The notes under the pieces are model-generated. The model had not been told where the DNA came from. It saw nothing but the letters and a program-made list of their open reading frames with translations, and ran no database searches. Below are positions 14,074 to 25,300 of a stretch of DNA of 64,000 nucleotides, in pieces (positions within the stretch are counted from its first letter, which is position 1; each line of letters opens with the position of its first letter). The DNA is from Anopheles merus (Eukaryota > Arthropoda > Insecta > Diptera > Culicidae): assembly GCF_017562075.2 (NCBI RefSeq), contig NC_054084.1, positions 3,838,501-3,902,500 of the forward strand, given 5' to 3'. A program made the position numbers and the translations under genes.

Positions 14074-14723
14074 ATGCAGCTTCCCAGGTGCCCGCATGTG
14101 TGGCTGTGTGTGTGTTTGTGCGCGTGCGCGCCCGCTCGCACATAAAACCAGGTGCCATTTCCGCCGTGCGTTGTCGTCGTCGTCGTCGTCGGAATGTGAA
14201 AGAGAAGTTTCCAGCACGGCCGATTGGCTGCGGCAAAAACAAAAAACGTCATGGGATTCGTCGTCGAGCAGAACCTGTGGCTTCCCGCGCTGTGCTGTTG
14301 GGTTTGAGAGGACCCAAACGGTTGGTGCAGTCGGAATGGCGCATCTGAACGGGGCGGCAAGTGCACCCCAGGACGATCCCTCACACGATGCAAAAAAGGG
14401 CGCCCAACGAAAAACGTTCCCAAGTCTCGGCACAAACTGCGAGCCAGCGAAGGGGGGAGAGCATTAGACATCGTGCTTGCGTAAGGTTTGATAGAAATGT
14501 CACTTTAGGGTTTATAGCGATTGTTATCCAAGCTGTACCGAGTGGACGTCGTGACGTAAGAGCGCTGCAGATTCCCAATTCATCACGCCCATCAGCTGGG
14601 GACTTTTTTATTTTGCTTTGTTGTTGCAACCTTTACTCACCTTCAACAAGAATTCATAATCCTGCCGAACTGCACTGTTTGAGCTGTTTGCACATTTTAT
14701 TAACCTGGCCCGCTTCTTGAGTT

Positions 14724-14771
14724 CACCGAGCCGCTCACCGAGCCGCTCACCGAGCCGCTCACCGAGCCGCT
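14724..14771. repeat. 12-bp tandem minisatellite, four copies
   Basis: Four perfect consecutive copies of the 12-mer CACCGAGCCGCT. The unit is a multiple of three, so some frames read as short peptide repeats, but no supportable gene surrounds it. Confidence 0.95.
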
Positions 14772-16831
14772 CATCTCGTACGCATACGTAACTCTGCGCG
14801 CTGTGCTCAAAAAAGAAGCCCACCCCCCTCCCCACGCGATCCACCCCATGCCATAAAGTCCATCCGCACGGTTGGGGCCTATTTTCAGGCCTAATGTGGC
14901 TTTCATAATAAAAATTTATTTCCCTTCCATTCATTCGCGCCCGGGGCCTGTATCGAACGATCGAGCGCGCGGACCTTCTTCAACCTTCCCCAAGAGCGCT
15001 CGGTTGTGCTCGATTGCCTTCCATCCCTCGGTGTCGGCTCTAGGGTGTGTGTTTGTTTGCCCATTGTGAAGGCGAGGGACACACACACACGCACGCGCGC
15101 GGGAGAATGAAGCAATGATAATCGATAAAAATCATCAACAAACATTCGATGCTTAGAGCCGGAGTGAGCAGCCAGCGATAAAGAAGAATGTCGTATCATA
15201 AAAGGGACTCTGCCCCGGGTGAAAACGGGGGAAGAGTTGGCCACTGAGCGGTGAGCTTACGTTAGGGGGAAACGGCGAGAAAAAGTATTGTAATTAGAGA
15301 CATACACCGCATAAGAAAATGGAGCTCCAAAACACCAAAAACTGAACGCTCCAGTGTGCCACTAAATGTGATGCTTTCGAATAACAAATCTTTCTGCTCA
15401 ATTAAACACACTCAAGGGGAAGGGGTGGATGCCACACAAGTGTTGGGCAGGAATTTGTAGCCGTCCGAATTGGGGACGCACCTGACCACGAGCGACGAAC
15501 CTGGCGAACTGCACCAACCGAGGGACGCGCGATCTCCCCCCAGAGGCCACACTTGAGCTGTGAGGGAATACCCAGATGGGAATGGGAATGGTCAAGAATG
15601 TCTCGCTGCCCCTGCAGCGCAACTGTGGCATAAGGGAGGACAGCGAGGAGAGGGAAGGAGATGATTAAAGATGTGTATAGGACACCTGTTTTTTGTTGTT
15701 TTATGATTATTTTTATAGCTTTTATTGACGCAGGGATATAGCTGTTAATTAGTGAGAAATTTTAAAACAAACTTGTTCGCTGGATGATTCTTTCCTTTCT
15801 CGCTCTCTCTCGCCCTAGCTCTGGCCCGTTCTCACACACTGGAATCCTCCGGCCGGCCAAAGGGGCAGCTGGTCCCGGAGCTCTCGATGGTCGACGGTTC
15901 CCACCCGGTCGGCTCGTTGCAACCACCACCAGCAGCTTCTTCTTCTACTTCTGCCTCCTTCGTCCCTGGGAGCTTTGGGAAAGGCAGACAGGAAATTGCT
16001 GAGTACGTACATCCGCCACCACCACCAACACCACCACCACCCCGCGTACCACCATGCCGTGGAAGAAAGGCTACGATTTTCTAATTCTTTTTTCACACGT
16101 TCACATTCGTCGGCATTTTCCGCACAGGGCCACAGCCAGAGCCAGTGCGAGCGCGCGCCCGCACGCGGAATCGAAGAATTCTGTTTTAATGAACATTAAT
16201 GAGCGGGTGATAAAGGGGCGATGAAGAAGGGAAGCGCAACACCGGTCCTTTCCGGTTTGAACCTGGGTCTGGTGAACTGGTTAGGTCGCTGATAAGTCCA
16301 TTTTAAATGTCCATCGGTGGTCCATTATTTTCCGTTTGGCACTATTGAGTTGCCCCGTGAAGGGCATTTTGTGTTATCAAACATTTGGACATTAACATTA
16401 ATGCCTCCGAGTAGCTGCTGACGTCAAAGGGGAAATTGGGCTTGATTTTACAGCACGTCAAATTTACGTCATTTTACACAAAAAGTTCCTCGAACCATCG
16501 ATCATTAACAACTTCACTAAAGGGAATCCCATCGCTCTCTCTCTCTCTATCTACTTCTAAGGGACTATCTTTGCTTGGGGAAAACGAGTTTTTAATTCCT
16601 AGGTGTTATGAACGGTCACCAAAATACAAACACACAAACACAGAAACTAGTTTGACGGTTTCAGCGCAACACTAAAACCGATCCGCCCAGGGTGATGGTC
16701 CGCATACCCATTTAGTGGAATATTATTTTAGCCGTTTAGCCCCCAAAACAGGTTGCATATTATGATGGCGGTGTTCCACCGCGACATGTGAAATTTCTGT
16801 GTGCACTCTAAAGAGCCGTCAGGAAACGCAC

Positions 16832-16864
16832 CATCATCATCATCATCAATATCATCATCATCAT
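16832..16864 (+). repeat. CAT triplet microsatellite
   Basis: A run of CAT units with one internal interruption. It produces poly-Asp or poly-His/Ser in overlapping spurious ORFs. Confidence 0.85.
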
Positions 16865-17003
16865 GCACACACGCACACTTCGCAGCCCCAACGGCCCCGT
16901 ACGGCCCAGACATAACGTCGACGAAATTCACCTCAAACGTCCATCCGGTCGTCAGCCAGTGGCCGCGGATCGCGCTTCTACCCTTATACCGGCGCGTAGC
17001 ATT

Positions 17004-17144
17004 ATGCGTTTCTTTTCGCTTCATTTCGCCTTCCTCTTTCGTTTCTTGCTTGTGTCCAGCACCGCAGTATCGGCCACAGTACCGTTGGATGCCGCGCAGC
17101 CACACACGCCCGCGGCAAACGTCGGCGATGACGGTGAGGCTTAA
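17004..17144 (+). CDS. Candidate small secreted peptide ORF or first exon
   Basis: An ATG at 17004 opens a 46-aa frame ending at 17144. The N-terminus (MRFFSLHFAFLFRFLLVSS) is strongly hydrophobic and followed by small residues (TAVSA), a good signal-peptide shape. It is followed by a short Pro/Ala/Asp-rich segment. A GTGAGG splice-donor match at 17134 would make this the 130-nt first coding exon of a secreted protein, with the rest downstream. A TATA-like CTTATACC lies about 20 bp upstream, too close for a canonical promoter. I cannot find a convincing second exon, and the ORF is short enough to arise by chance. Confidence 0.25.
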   Translation: MRFFSLHFAFLFRFLLVSSTAVSATVPLDAAQPHTPAANVGDDGEA

Positions 17145-17210
17145 GAATGCTCCTTCGCAGCAATTAGCCGCAATGAGTAACGATCGCTGATAATTGCATT
17201 CTCGAATGTC

Positions 17211-17220
<10 letters not shown>

Positions 17221-17241
<21 letters not shown>
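17221..17241 (+). repeat. CTG triplet run (7 units)
   Basis: Seven perfect CTG units preceded by degenerate TTG units. On the minus strand it gives a poly-Ser stretch in a 241-aa open frame that I do not regard as real. Confidence 0.85.
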
Positions 17242-17242
<1 letters not shown>

Positions 17243-18643
17243 AAGAGGGACAACAACGTTTCGGGGGCCCCGAACGGACGGGACTGGTGCAACTGATATC
17301 GTTGGCCGCAAATGTGCTAGAATTTTGGTCTAGCCCGTCGTGCGCCCGCCATGTGTGTGCCGCACTGCACGAGGACAGAAGCGCAGCACGCGCTCTCTGC
17401 TTCCTTTCGTGGGTAAGATTATTCAATTTATTAGTTTGATGAGTTTGCTTCAATTAGCGTACCGCGTCTCTCTGCGCCCATCACCCGTTCCTCCGGGTGC
17501 CTCGGACACACTGGGATAGGGTAGGCATTATAAGCATCGCCCGGGGGCTGCCAGGAGGCAATTACAGTGTGCGCGTGGAATTTCGACGCCATGACCGTAA
17601 CGGCACCGGACCGTACCGCACTCGCGTTCGATATCGCTGACCCGCCCGCTGACCCACAGGAGGAAGTAAATCACACAGCAGGCCCGCCGCAATACCTGAA
17701 CCCTTTTTCTTCTCGGGAATTTCGCTCCGTCCGTCCATCGTCGCGACCATACATAACGGACACCATTTCTTCCCACATTAGAATTATCCATCTCTTCGCT
17801 CGGTCCGGCGACCAATTAAACGCGCAACCGGAAATGGCCGCGTTCGGGTGGGGGGGCGGTTGGGAGTAGAGGCGAATGGGGCCACATGCTGCGCCTGCAC
17901 TCTTGGTTGCCATTTAGTCTGATTTGACGCCGGCAAGGCAACGGCTTTGGAAAGGGGAAGGAAAGGCGGCAGCGGCGAGAAGTGGCACAGTCGGAACCGT
18001 TTGTCTACGTGGCTCCATGCAGTCTCTCTATCGCTCGGTACGATCCAGTGCCAACCGGCTAGCAAGATTAACGATTTAGCGGCGAGCGAGATTGATACAG
18101 GGCCGGCTCCAAGACGCCACGAAGCAAGCGCATCAAAACCTTCAATTTGGAACCATTTTAGCTTATGATTTACGCATGTTGGATCAACCCCAGAAAAGGT
18201 GAAAAATGTCCCAAAGAAATATGAATCATTAGCTTCTTCGATAAACCATGTCACCTCTGGGCACCACGGTCCATGGATGGTAACTTAACACCGTGCTGGA
18301 AATACCAAACACTCCACACGATCAGTGCGCTGAAATTGGGGTGCGGAAAAAATTGATAAGGAAACCTGTCAGCAAGAAACGTTAATGTCGTGGCATCACT
18401 GAAAACATTTCGAAGAGTTAACAAAAAACACACACACACAGAACGGAAGAGATATCAACATCCCAAAAAGAAACAATATCCAAAGCACGCACACACTGCC
18501 ATAGCTGGCCGATCACTTTGCGTGCATCTCAGATTCGATACGCAAAACAAAAAGAGGTGAAACATATTTCATCGGATTTACCCATTTACTTTCTTTGACA
18601 CCTTCCACGGTCCGCGGCCAGGCTCCATTAAATGTAAAAAAAG

Positions 18644-18658
18644 TAAGGAAAGAAAGAA

Positions 18659-18691
<33 letters not shown>

Positions 18692-18692
18692 A
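18644..18692 (+). repeat. GA/GAAA purine microsatellite
   Basis: GAAA repeats grade into a long (GA)n tract. All residues on this strand are purine. Confidence 0.9.
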
Positions 18693-19727
18693 CGTTTCAC
18701 GGGCACAAAGTGCAGATGACCACCGGTCCCCGGTCGCAACAGCATCCCTTACCCCGGGCGGTCACAAACGAGCCGGTGTTTTATGTCCGCCCCGCGTAGC
18801 GAAGAAGAAGTAGAAGAAGCGTTTGCCAACTGGCCGCAGCCATTTTGGCGTCCGCGTGGGCCCCGCAGGTGGACATAGCGCTGATGTGGAGGAGGGAGAG
18901 GGGCAGGGGGCTGCTGGTCTGGTGCGATCTTCGTTCGTTCGCAATCGCCGTCTTGGTCGTCTTGGTCGTCTTCGTCACTCAGTTGTGATAAGGCAACGCA
19001 GTTTCGCGCGCGGAACGGCTTGCGTCTTTGCGTCGCTCGCGCTGCCTAATATGCCGAAACCGGGCCCAGAACCGGGTCCGTCAGCGGACCTCTCCCCCCT
19101 CCCCCACCGCTCTCAACCAGATGTGAACAACTTTTATGAGAATTATTATATTTTTGCATAATTTTAAGATTAAAGCAGTAAAAATATGTAAATTGAGAGC
19201 CCAAAGAGCGTCAAACGGACCAGATGGCTCGGAATTGGAAACTACCACCAGACATGGACATACACACACGCACACACACGTTAACCGCTAGCCAAAGGTG
19301 GTGGAGACCCCCAAAAGCTGGCTGGAGATATCCACTTCTAGTTTGGAGTTGGGCTAATTTCGTGATGACGACTACGCACACACACACACACGAGTTAGCC
19401 TCCCAGCACTGGCAGGCCAGATTCATGTTTAATCGGTTCCGCCCGTATCAGTGTGTAGTGGTGGTATGAATCAAGAGAAAAAAAGGAACATGATCGATGT
19501 AGAACTAACTATACCCCATGCTGGCTTTTGGGGCAGTTATTTGATTAACAAAACAAAATGCCATACCTCGCCCTCGCACAGCACACCGCCACGGGGCGGC
19601 CCGGCTGGGAGGGGGAGAAATAGTTCACAGACCATCCTCGCGCATCACATGGCTATAAATTATGGCCGTTTGGTTGACTTCTTCCGGTGTTGCTGGCTTA
19701 CTGAGTGACTCATGTTCCAGTAGGGAT

Positions 19728-19740
19728 GGGGGGGGGGGGG
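19728..19740 (+). repeat. Poly-G run of 13
   Basis: Thirteen consecutive G residues about 115 bp past the glycerate kinase stop codon. Confidence 0.9.
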
Positions 19741-19848
19741 AGAAAAATGAATTAATGCAGACCGCTGAGCTTCGCTAGTGCTGATCACAACTAGGAGGTG
19801 GTAGTAGTCATCTTCCATGTTTGGTTTGCGTTCGGTTGGGATAGTTTG

Positions 19849-19854
19849 TTTATT
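19849..19854 (-). terminator. Poly(A) signal of glycerate kinase
   Basis: On the minus strand this reads AATAAA and begins four bases after the TAG stop codon. If used, the 3' UTR would be only about 20-40 nt. Confidence 0.55.
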
Positions 19855-19858
19855 TTCC

Positions 19859-21373
19859 CTACTGCGGGTTTATTAACAGTAAATGTACATCCATCACATT
19901 CGTACCTGTGTGGCCAGTTTTTACGAAATATTGCCCGCTGCTAACTGCTTCATAAAATCTGTACGAATCATTCCGTTCTAGGAACGTTTTCGCTTCTGCC
20001 AGGTGGAATGTTTCCTCAAACTCTCTCGCCACGAACGCTCCCCCGATCGCACCGGCCACATCGGTAGGGCCATCGATACCATCCGTGCCGGCCGATAGAA
20101 AGCACACCGAGTCGGGCACACGTTCCAGCTCTCGCACACCGACCGTGAAGCGAAGAGCCAGCTCTTGATTTCGACCCCCCTTGCCGCCTCCCGACACGCA
20201 AACCGTTGGCTCACCAGCACCAACAATCAGTAGTGGCTTTTCCTTGTTACCGTCAACTGCTTGACTTATAAATTCTTCCATTTTGACGTCACTGTATGGA
20301 AGACGGGTAAGCAGCTCGCGGAGCTTTTCTTTGGCAATGTTTTCTGATATAAAGTTGGTTTTTAAATTGTACAAGATCGCTGCCAACTCTACGTAAACGG
20401 GAGCCAAATCGATCACGTTTCCTTCGATCGTTCTTGATAGCACGATACACTCCCAATCTCGAGCCTGAGCTTGCTGTACGATACAATTTACAGCTACCTC
20501 ATTGCTGCCTAGTAAGAAGAGGGCATGATTGTACGTTTCCTTCACTTCTCTAACCGTTGGTTGTTCAATTACTTTATGGATAGAATCAGGAAGTTTACTC
20601 CACAGGCCATACTTCTCCAAAATCTCTTTCGCTTTCCCATTCACAGCCACTCCTTTCTGAACTACGGTCGGTCCACTCGCAATCAATGCAACCGGATCAC
20701 CGACAATGTCCGATATTACGTAAGAATAAACCCGATAGGCATGTTCGGCCGCCAGCGCAAGCTGCCCTCCTTTCACCTCCGACAGAGCTATTCGAACGTA
20801 GTTCAGCTCATCGATGGATGCACCCGCCGTGGCCAGTGATTTGATTAGCTGCAGTTTTTCCTCGAGCGTAATGGACTCCTTGGGCAGACAAAGCAGAGCC
20901 GAACCACCACCAGAAACCAGAACGCACAGCACATCATCCGATGTCAGGCTTTGGGCAATTTGTTTGATCTTTTTTGCCGCCATTAACGATCCTTCATCCG
21001 GCAGGTTGTTCCGAGCACACTCGATCACATCGATCGCAGTGCTGGGCGAAAGAGTGAACTCTGCCTCTCCAGCAAATCGTTCACCCGTACCCGTAGGTAT
21101 ACTAATACATCCTCCCGATAGCCGCGACCCAAGGTGACGTTCCAATTGAACTGCCATGCCCAGAACGGCTTTGCCGAAACCTACCACGTGATAGCGTTTG
21201 TGGTCGTGTAGGAAACTTTCTCGGACACTGCTCACTGAACTGTGGCAGCCAACAAACAACGATTTGGGTTTTACCGCCTCGACGCCGCATAGAAACAGTT
21301 CCCTGAGGTTGGTCAAGCTGGCACAATTGGCTGTAGACATTTTCCTTGCAAATTGAGGCCACGATCTTATCAT
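19859..21373 (-). CDS. GLYCTK: Glycerate kinase (DUF4147/MOFRL family)
   Basis: Encodes a 504-aa glycerate kinase, which phosphorylates D-glycerate to 2-phosphoglycerate in serine and fructose catabolism. The family has an N-terminal DUF4147 domain and a C-terminal MOFRL domain. Visible hallmarks are VSGGGSALLCLP at about residue 155, VSGGGKGGRNQELALRF at about 400 and SAGTDGIDGPTDVAGAIG at about 430. Length is close to animal homologues (about 520 aa). The frame stays open 81 bp upstream of 21373, but the first ATG is there (upstream entry is TTG), so I start at 21373. The N-terminus MIRSWPQFARKMSTANCA is basic and Ser/Ala-rich, which suits a mitochondrial presequence; a second Met at 21340 could give a shorter form. 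It is a single exon, divergent from xmas-2. From memory, a glycerate kinase gene also neighbours VGlut in Drosophila, which should be checked. Confidence 0.93.
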   Translation of the reverse strand: MIRSWPQFARKMSTANCASLTNLRELFLCGVEAVKPKSLFVGCHSSVSSVRESFLHDHKRYHVVGFGKAVLGMAVQLERHLGSRLSGGCISIPTGTGERFAGEAEFTLSPSTAIDVIECARNNLPDEGSLMAAKKIKQIAQSLTSDDVLCVLVSGGGSALLCLPKESITLEEKLQLIKSLATAGASIDELNYVRIALSEVKGGQLALAAEHAYRVYSYVISDIVGDPVALIASGPTVVQKGVAVNGKAKEILEKYGLWSKLPDSIHKVIEQPTVREVKETYNHALFLLGSNEVAVNCIVQQAQARDWECIVLSRTIEGNVIDLAPVYVELAAILYNLKTNFISENIAKEKLRELLTRLPYSDVKMEEFISQAVDGNKEKPLLIVGAGEPTVCVSGGGKGGRNQELALRFTVGVRELERVPDSVCFLSAGTDGIDGPTDVAGAIGGAFVAREFEETFHLAEAKTFLERNDSYRFYEAVSSGQYFVKTGHTGTNVMDVHLLLINPQ

Positions 21374-22372
21374 TGATAATCGTCCAGGATAGGCTGAGCG
21401 AAACCGAGTTGACGTAGGAGCTGGAAATGACGATTGATCTGGAATTTTGCACAAATTATGCTATCAAACCATATTGACCGAAGATCTAATCAGTAGATCT
21501 CACAGTAAAATAAAAGATAACATTTCATACCTGCCCTTTGCCTGCTGGTTCGTTGTTTGTTTATTATTATTGCTTTGTCAGTTCCCGGCAGTGTTGCCAG
21601 ATTTTTTTTTTTGCGGTTTTCGGTAGGAGTGTCCAAATTGCATCTCATGAAGTATCCACACGGACGTTTGCTATCAGTGTTGAACTTCTGGTTCTGCTCG
21701 CCAGTGATTTTCCTATTTCATATGGAGTTTAACGCATTAAATCATTTGGGAAACGGTTTCATGACTTTTTGGTCAGTATCATGAGAAAATCTGTGATTTT
21801 CGCCAGGATAAATCGGTAGTTTTTGAGTGGTCATCTGTGAACCGGTAGGCATATCAAAAATCGGTACGATAAATCCGTATTTCTGGTCACTTTGGTTCCC
21901 GGCATCCTCCTGTTTACAATCCACGATCCGAGAGTTCACTTTGAGTTGAGCCGCTGTCACTATGGGCGAATTGGAAAATTGGAATTAAAAAATCATGCTA
22001 CCATTTTGATAGAATTTGTTCGATCTCGTATTATGTGGTGATTCTAAAGCTTTTTACTGTATAACACTTGACTAGACACAAACAGTTTCGATTTTGATAC
22101 GTATTTAGCACGATTTTTGATATTTTCTAACACGCACCACAACCACGTGCGCTCATGTTGCGCACTGCTGTCAAAACCAACTGTCAGCGTGCAAGCAGCA
22201 AAAGATACTATGGTGCAACCGCTCCCCGACCCAGTTTGAGCGCGAGCATCATCAAAACAATCATTGCTAGCCGGTCCCACAGCATAAATTTTACATCCAG
22301 GGGGTTAGCACCGGATAAATCAGAAATATTTGCTCGTTTGCTAGGTTATGCTGCATTGTTTATAGTTTCGCG
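21374..22372. promoter_or_regulatory. Divergent intergenic region between glycerate kinase and xmas-2
   Basis: This 1-kb gap separates two start codons on opposite strands, so it must hold both promoters and 5' UTRs. I see no clear TATA box for either gene, as expected for housekeeping genes. The segment at about 22140-22370 contains the likely xmas-2 leader. I assign no specific factor sites. Confidence 0.5.
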
Positions 22373-25300
22373 ATGGCTACGAACGGAATAAATGAAGCTC
22401 GCACCTCTATCAGGTAAGGAAAAGTGGGAAGCAAGTGAAGTGTTTGGATGCGCTTGACCAGCTCTCGCATGCCTTCGGTGAATTCTTTCCGCAGCTGCGA
22501 AAACATTCCGGAACTGTTTCTGGACAAACTCACTGCCAAGATGCACTTTAGTCAGTTTGGCAAAATCAAACGATTCATACTGCGGCCAAATCGGTTATCG
22601 TGCACGGTCGAGTACGAGCAGCCAGAGTCGGCCCAGCAAGCCCTGGAGAGGGGTGGACAGTTCAAGAACGTGTCTTTTAGCATCTACTGGACGGACCTCA
22701 AACCTCCATCGGTAAACGACAACGGTAAGGCGGGCGGATCGCTCGATCTGGACGTGCAAATGGAACTGGAAGCAATCGACAATGTGAGATCACCTTCACA
22801 AAGTAAGTCCGTCCGGAACTATGCACGAGTTTATGAAATGTGCGTCGAACTCAAAGCTTTGTGTTTTCTATTTTAGATTTGTTAGCGTATTATAAGGCTG
22901 GCGAGCAGCGCAATGCTCCCCCGGTCACAAACAACCGACCAACCCTTGCGAAACTTTCGATGCCAGTCTCGGCACGCACGGAAATTGATCCTAAGATTGG
23001 GCAGGCTCGTGTGGAGCTTGAAACATTGGCCAACAAACCGGCATTTTCGGCAGAGGAGCGATGCAGAGTGCTGGAGGCAAAGGATCGATACATTCGCCTC
23101 ACCACGGAACGTACGACGGACATCCGGAAGGCGAAGAACATCGTGGGCACCTGCCCGGACATGTGTCCGGAGAAGGAGCGCTACCTGCGTGAGTGGAAGT
23201 GTATGGTGCCTTCGTACGAAAGACTACCCGGCGGCGGTGCACAGATAGATCACGTGAAAGCCATCAAACAGTACTCCCGGAGCTCGGCCGATCAGGAGCT
23301 GCCGCTGCCGCACGAACTACGCTCGCAGCAGGCCCTTGGACGGACGATGCACTTCCTGCTGACCCATCTGGCCGATCTATGCAATGATGACGAGGGTGAA
23401 GGAGGTAGCAACGTAAGCGACTGGTTCCATTACATCTGGGACCGGACACGTGGAATCCGGAAGGACATCACGCAGCAGGATCTGTGCTCGGTCACTGTGG
23501 TTGAGTTGGTGGAACAGTGCACTCGCTTCCACATACATTGTGCTGCCCGGCTTGTCTCGGAGGATCCGTCAGTGTTTGACCAGAAGATCAACACCGAAAA
23601 CATGACGAAATGCTTGCAGACACTCAAGTACATGTACACCGATCTGGGCCAGCGCGGTCAACGCTGTCCGGCGGAGGCAGAGTTCCGTGCGTACATGGTG
23701 CTGCTGTACCTAAACGATGGCAACTTCTTGTGGGAGCTGCGCCAGCTGCCGGAGGCCATTATTCATTCCAAGGAGATTCAATTTGCCCTGTCCGTTTACT
23801 TTGCGCTGGAGGAGAACAACTTTGTGCGCTTCTTCCAACTCGTCCGGTCGACCACGTACATGAACGCATGCATCTTGCTACGCTACTTCACGCAGGTACG
23901 TCAGAAAGCACTTGAAATTCTACGCAAAGCGTACGCAGTACGCTCCACGGCTTCATTCTCCCTGGAGTACATGACGCGTATCCTCGGGTTCGAAGATGAA
24001 GAGCAAGCGGAAGCCTTCTTCGACCACTATGGCATCATGATAGACCAAACAACCGATATGGTGTTGTTCGAGCCGCGACAGATGAACTTCTACCAGCCGG
24101 AGTTGCCATTTCCGACCTCCCGTGCTGTTCGGTTGGTCGAAAGCAAACGTACCGTGTCGGTTGGAGAAGCTATCTGCGGGCGCCCTCTGGAGCAGTGGGA
24201 ACTGCAGCTTCCGATGGTGCAACCACCGAACGATAGCTTCGATGAAAGTGGATGCCTAAAGGAGGAGGTTCTTCAGAATGTGTTTGCGGATCGCAGGCTG
24301 TCAGAAGAAAAAAGTGAATCACGTGTTCAAAAGCCGCAGCCTGTAAAGAACGACCGAGAACTGCACGTTATAGAGGAGGACAAGCTGGACAGTATGGAGC
24401 CGGATGCGCCCAATGAAACGGTGGCTGATGATAGGTTATTCAAAGTGCCTTCGCCTACGACAGTAGTACCACGGTTGTCTCCCCGTGCTCGTACGCCACC
24501 AACCAAGCCAATTCCTGCACCGTTTCCAGCGGAACAAAATGCAACACCCGCACTACCTCCACCTGTCTTTGGCACAATAGGAGCCAAGACTGTGCCGAGC
24601 AGCTTTGAAACTGCTGGCTTTAAAACCTCAACAGAAGCTCCATCGTCGTTTTCATTTGCCAACGCATTTGCAAAGCCTGTTTTTGGAACGCCGCCATCAA
24701 CTGGCAACGCACCAGCGACATCATCCGTCGCTGAAAGTGGTTCCCTTTTCGGTGCATTTAAATCCACTCCGATACCGATGGCAGGCGGCAATCTGTTTGG
24801 AGCGGCTGGTAATGCAGCGGGGAGTCAAAGCGACAGTATGGATCGTGTAACTATGTCCTGGGTGAATCCACCGCAGAACACGGCGATAACACCCGCCGGA
24901 CAGAAGCGTGCGTTTCACGGAGCAGTGAAGGATACGTCCCCAGCCAAACCTCCAGCACCGGTCACTTTTTCGAGCACATCCTTCTTCCAGGCTAAACCAG
25001 CGGAGCTTCTTCCATCATCGAATCCCAGTGGTGGATCCTTGCTCGGTTCAGCGAACAACTTCGGAGGCACAGCGCTATTCGGGAAGGCCCCCTCTATGCC
25101 AGCTGCATTTGGTTCTTCTCCTGCGCTAACTACAGGTTTCTTCCAACAGCCACTCAAAGAAAGAAACGACAACAGAGAGAATGTCAGTATTCCAGTCGAG
25201 CGCAAAGAACCGAACGTCGACGCCGAAATTGAGAAGCAGCGTGAAAAGTTAAAACAAGAGGAAGAAAAACGAAAGCAGGAAAAACTACTCGAGGAGCGGA

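Larger units (their letters stand above)
10120..17003. other. Repeat-dotted non-coding stretch
   Basis: No supportable gene. The stretch is marked by CA-rich DNA (about 10925-11250), a GC run (about 11397-11411), CAG/CAA triplets (about 11990-12016), ATG/ATC-rich DNA (about 12560-12665), a 16-base C run, a 12-bp minisatellite, CAG, CCA and CAT triplet runs. Long apparent ORFs here (for example 13113-13706 and 13835-14467, +) pass through these repeats and I regard them as chance. Confidence 0.55.
17145..19848. other. Non-coding stretch upstream of glycerate kinase 3' end
   Basis: No supportable gene. It holds a CTG run (17221-17241), a GA tract (18644-18692), CA runs (about 19261-19280 and 19373-19391) and a 13-base G run (19728-19740). 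Confidence 0.6.

Noticed and set aside
13835..14467. Plus-strand 210-aa open frame
   Set aside because: Passes through a 16-base C run and CGT repeats; Arg/Ser/Pro-rich composition follows from the repeats.
16728..17453. Minus-strand 241-aa open frame
   Set aside because: Poly-Ser and poly-Asp come from CTG and CAT microsatellites; no domain or codon bias, and no conserved-looking block.
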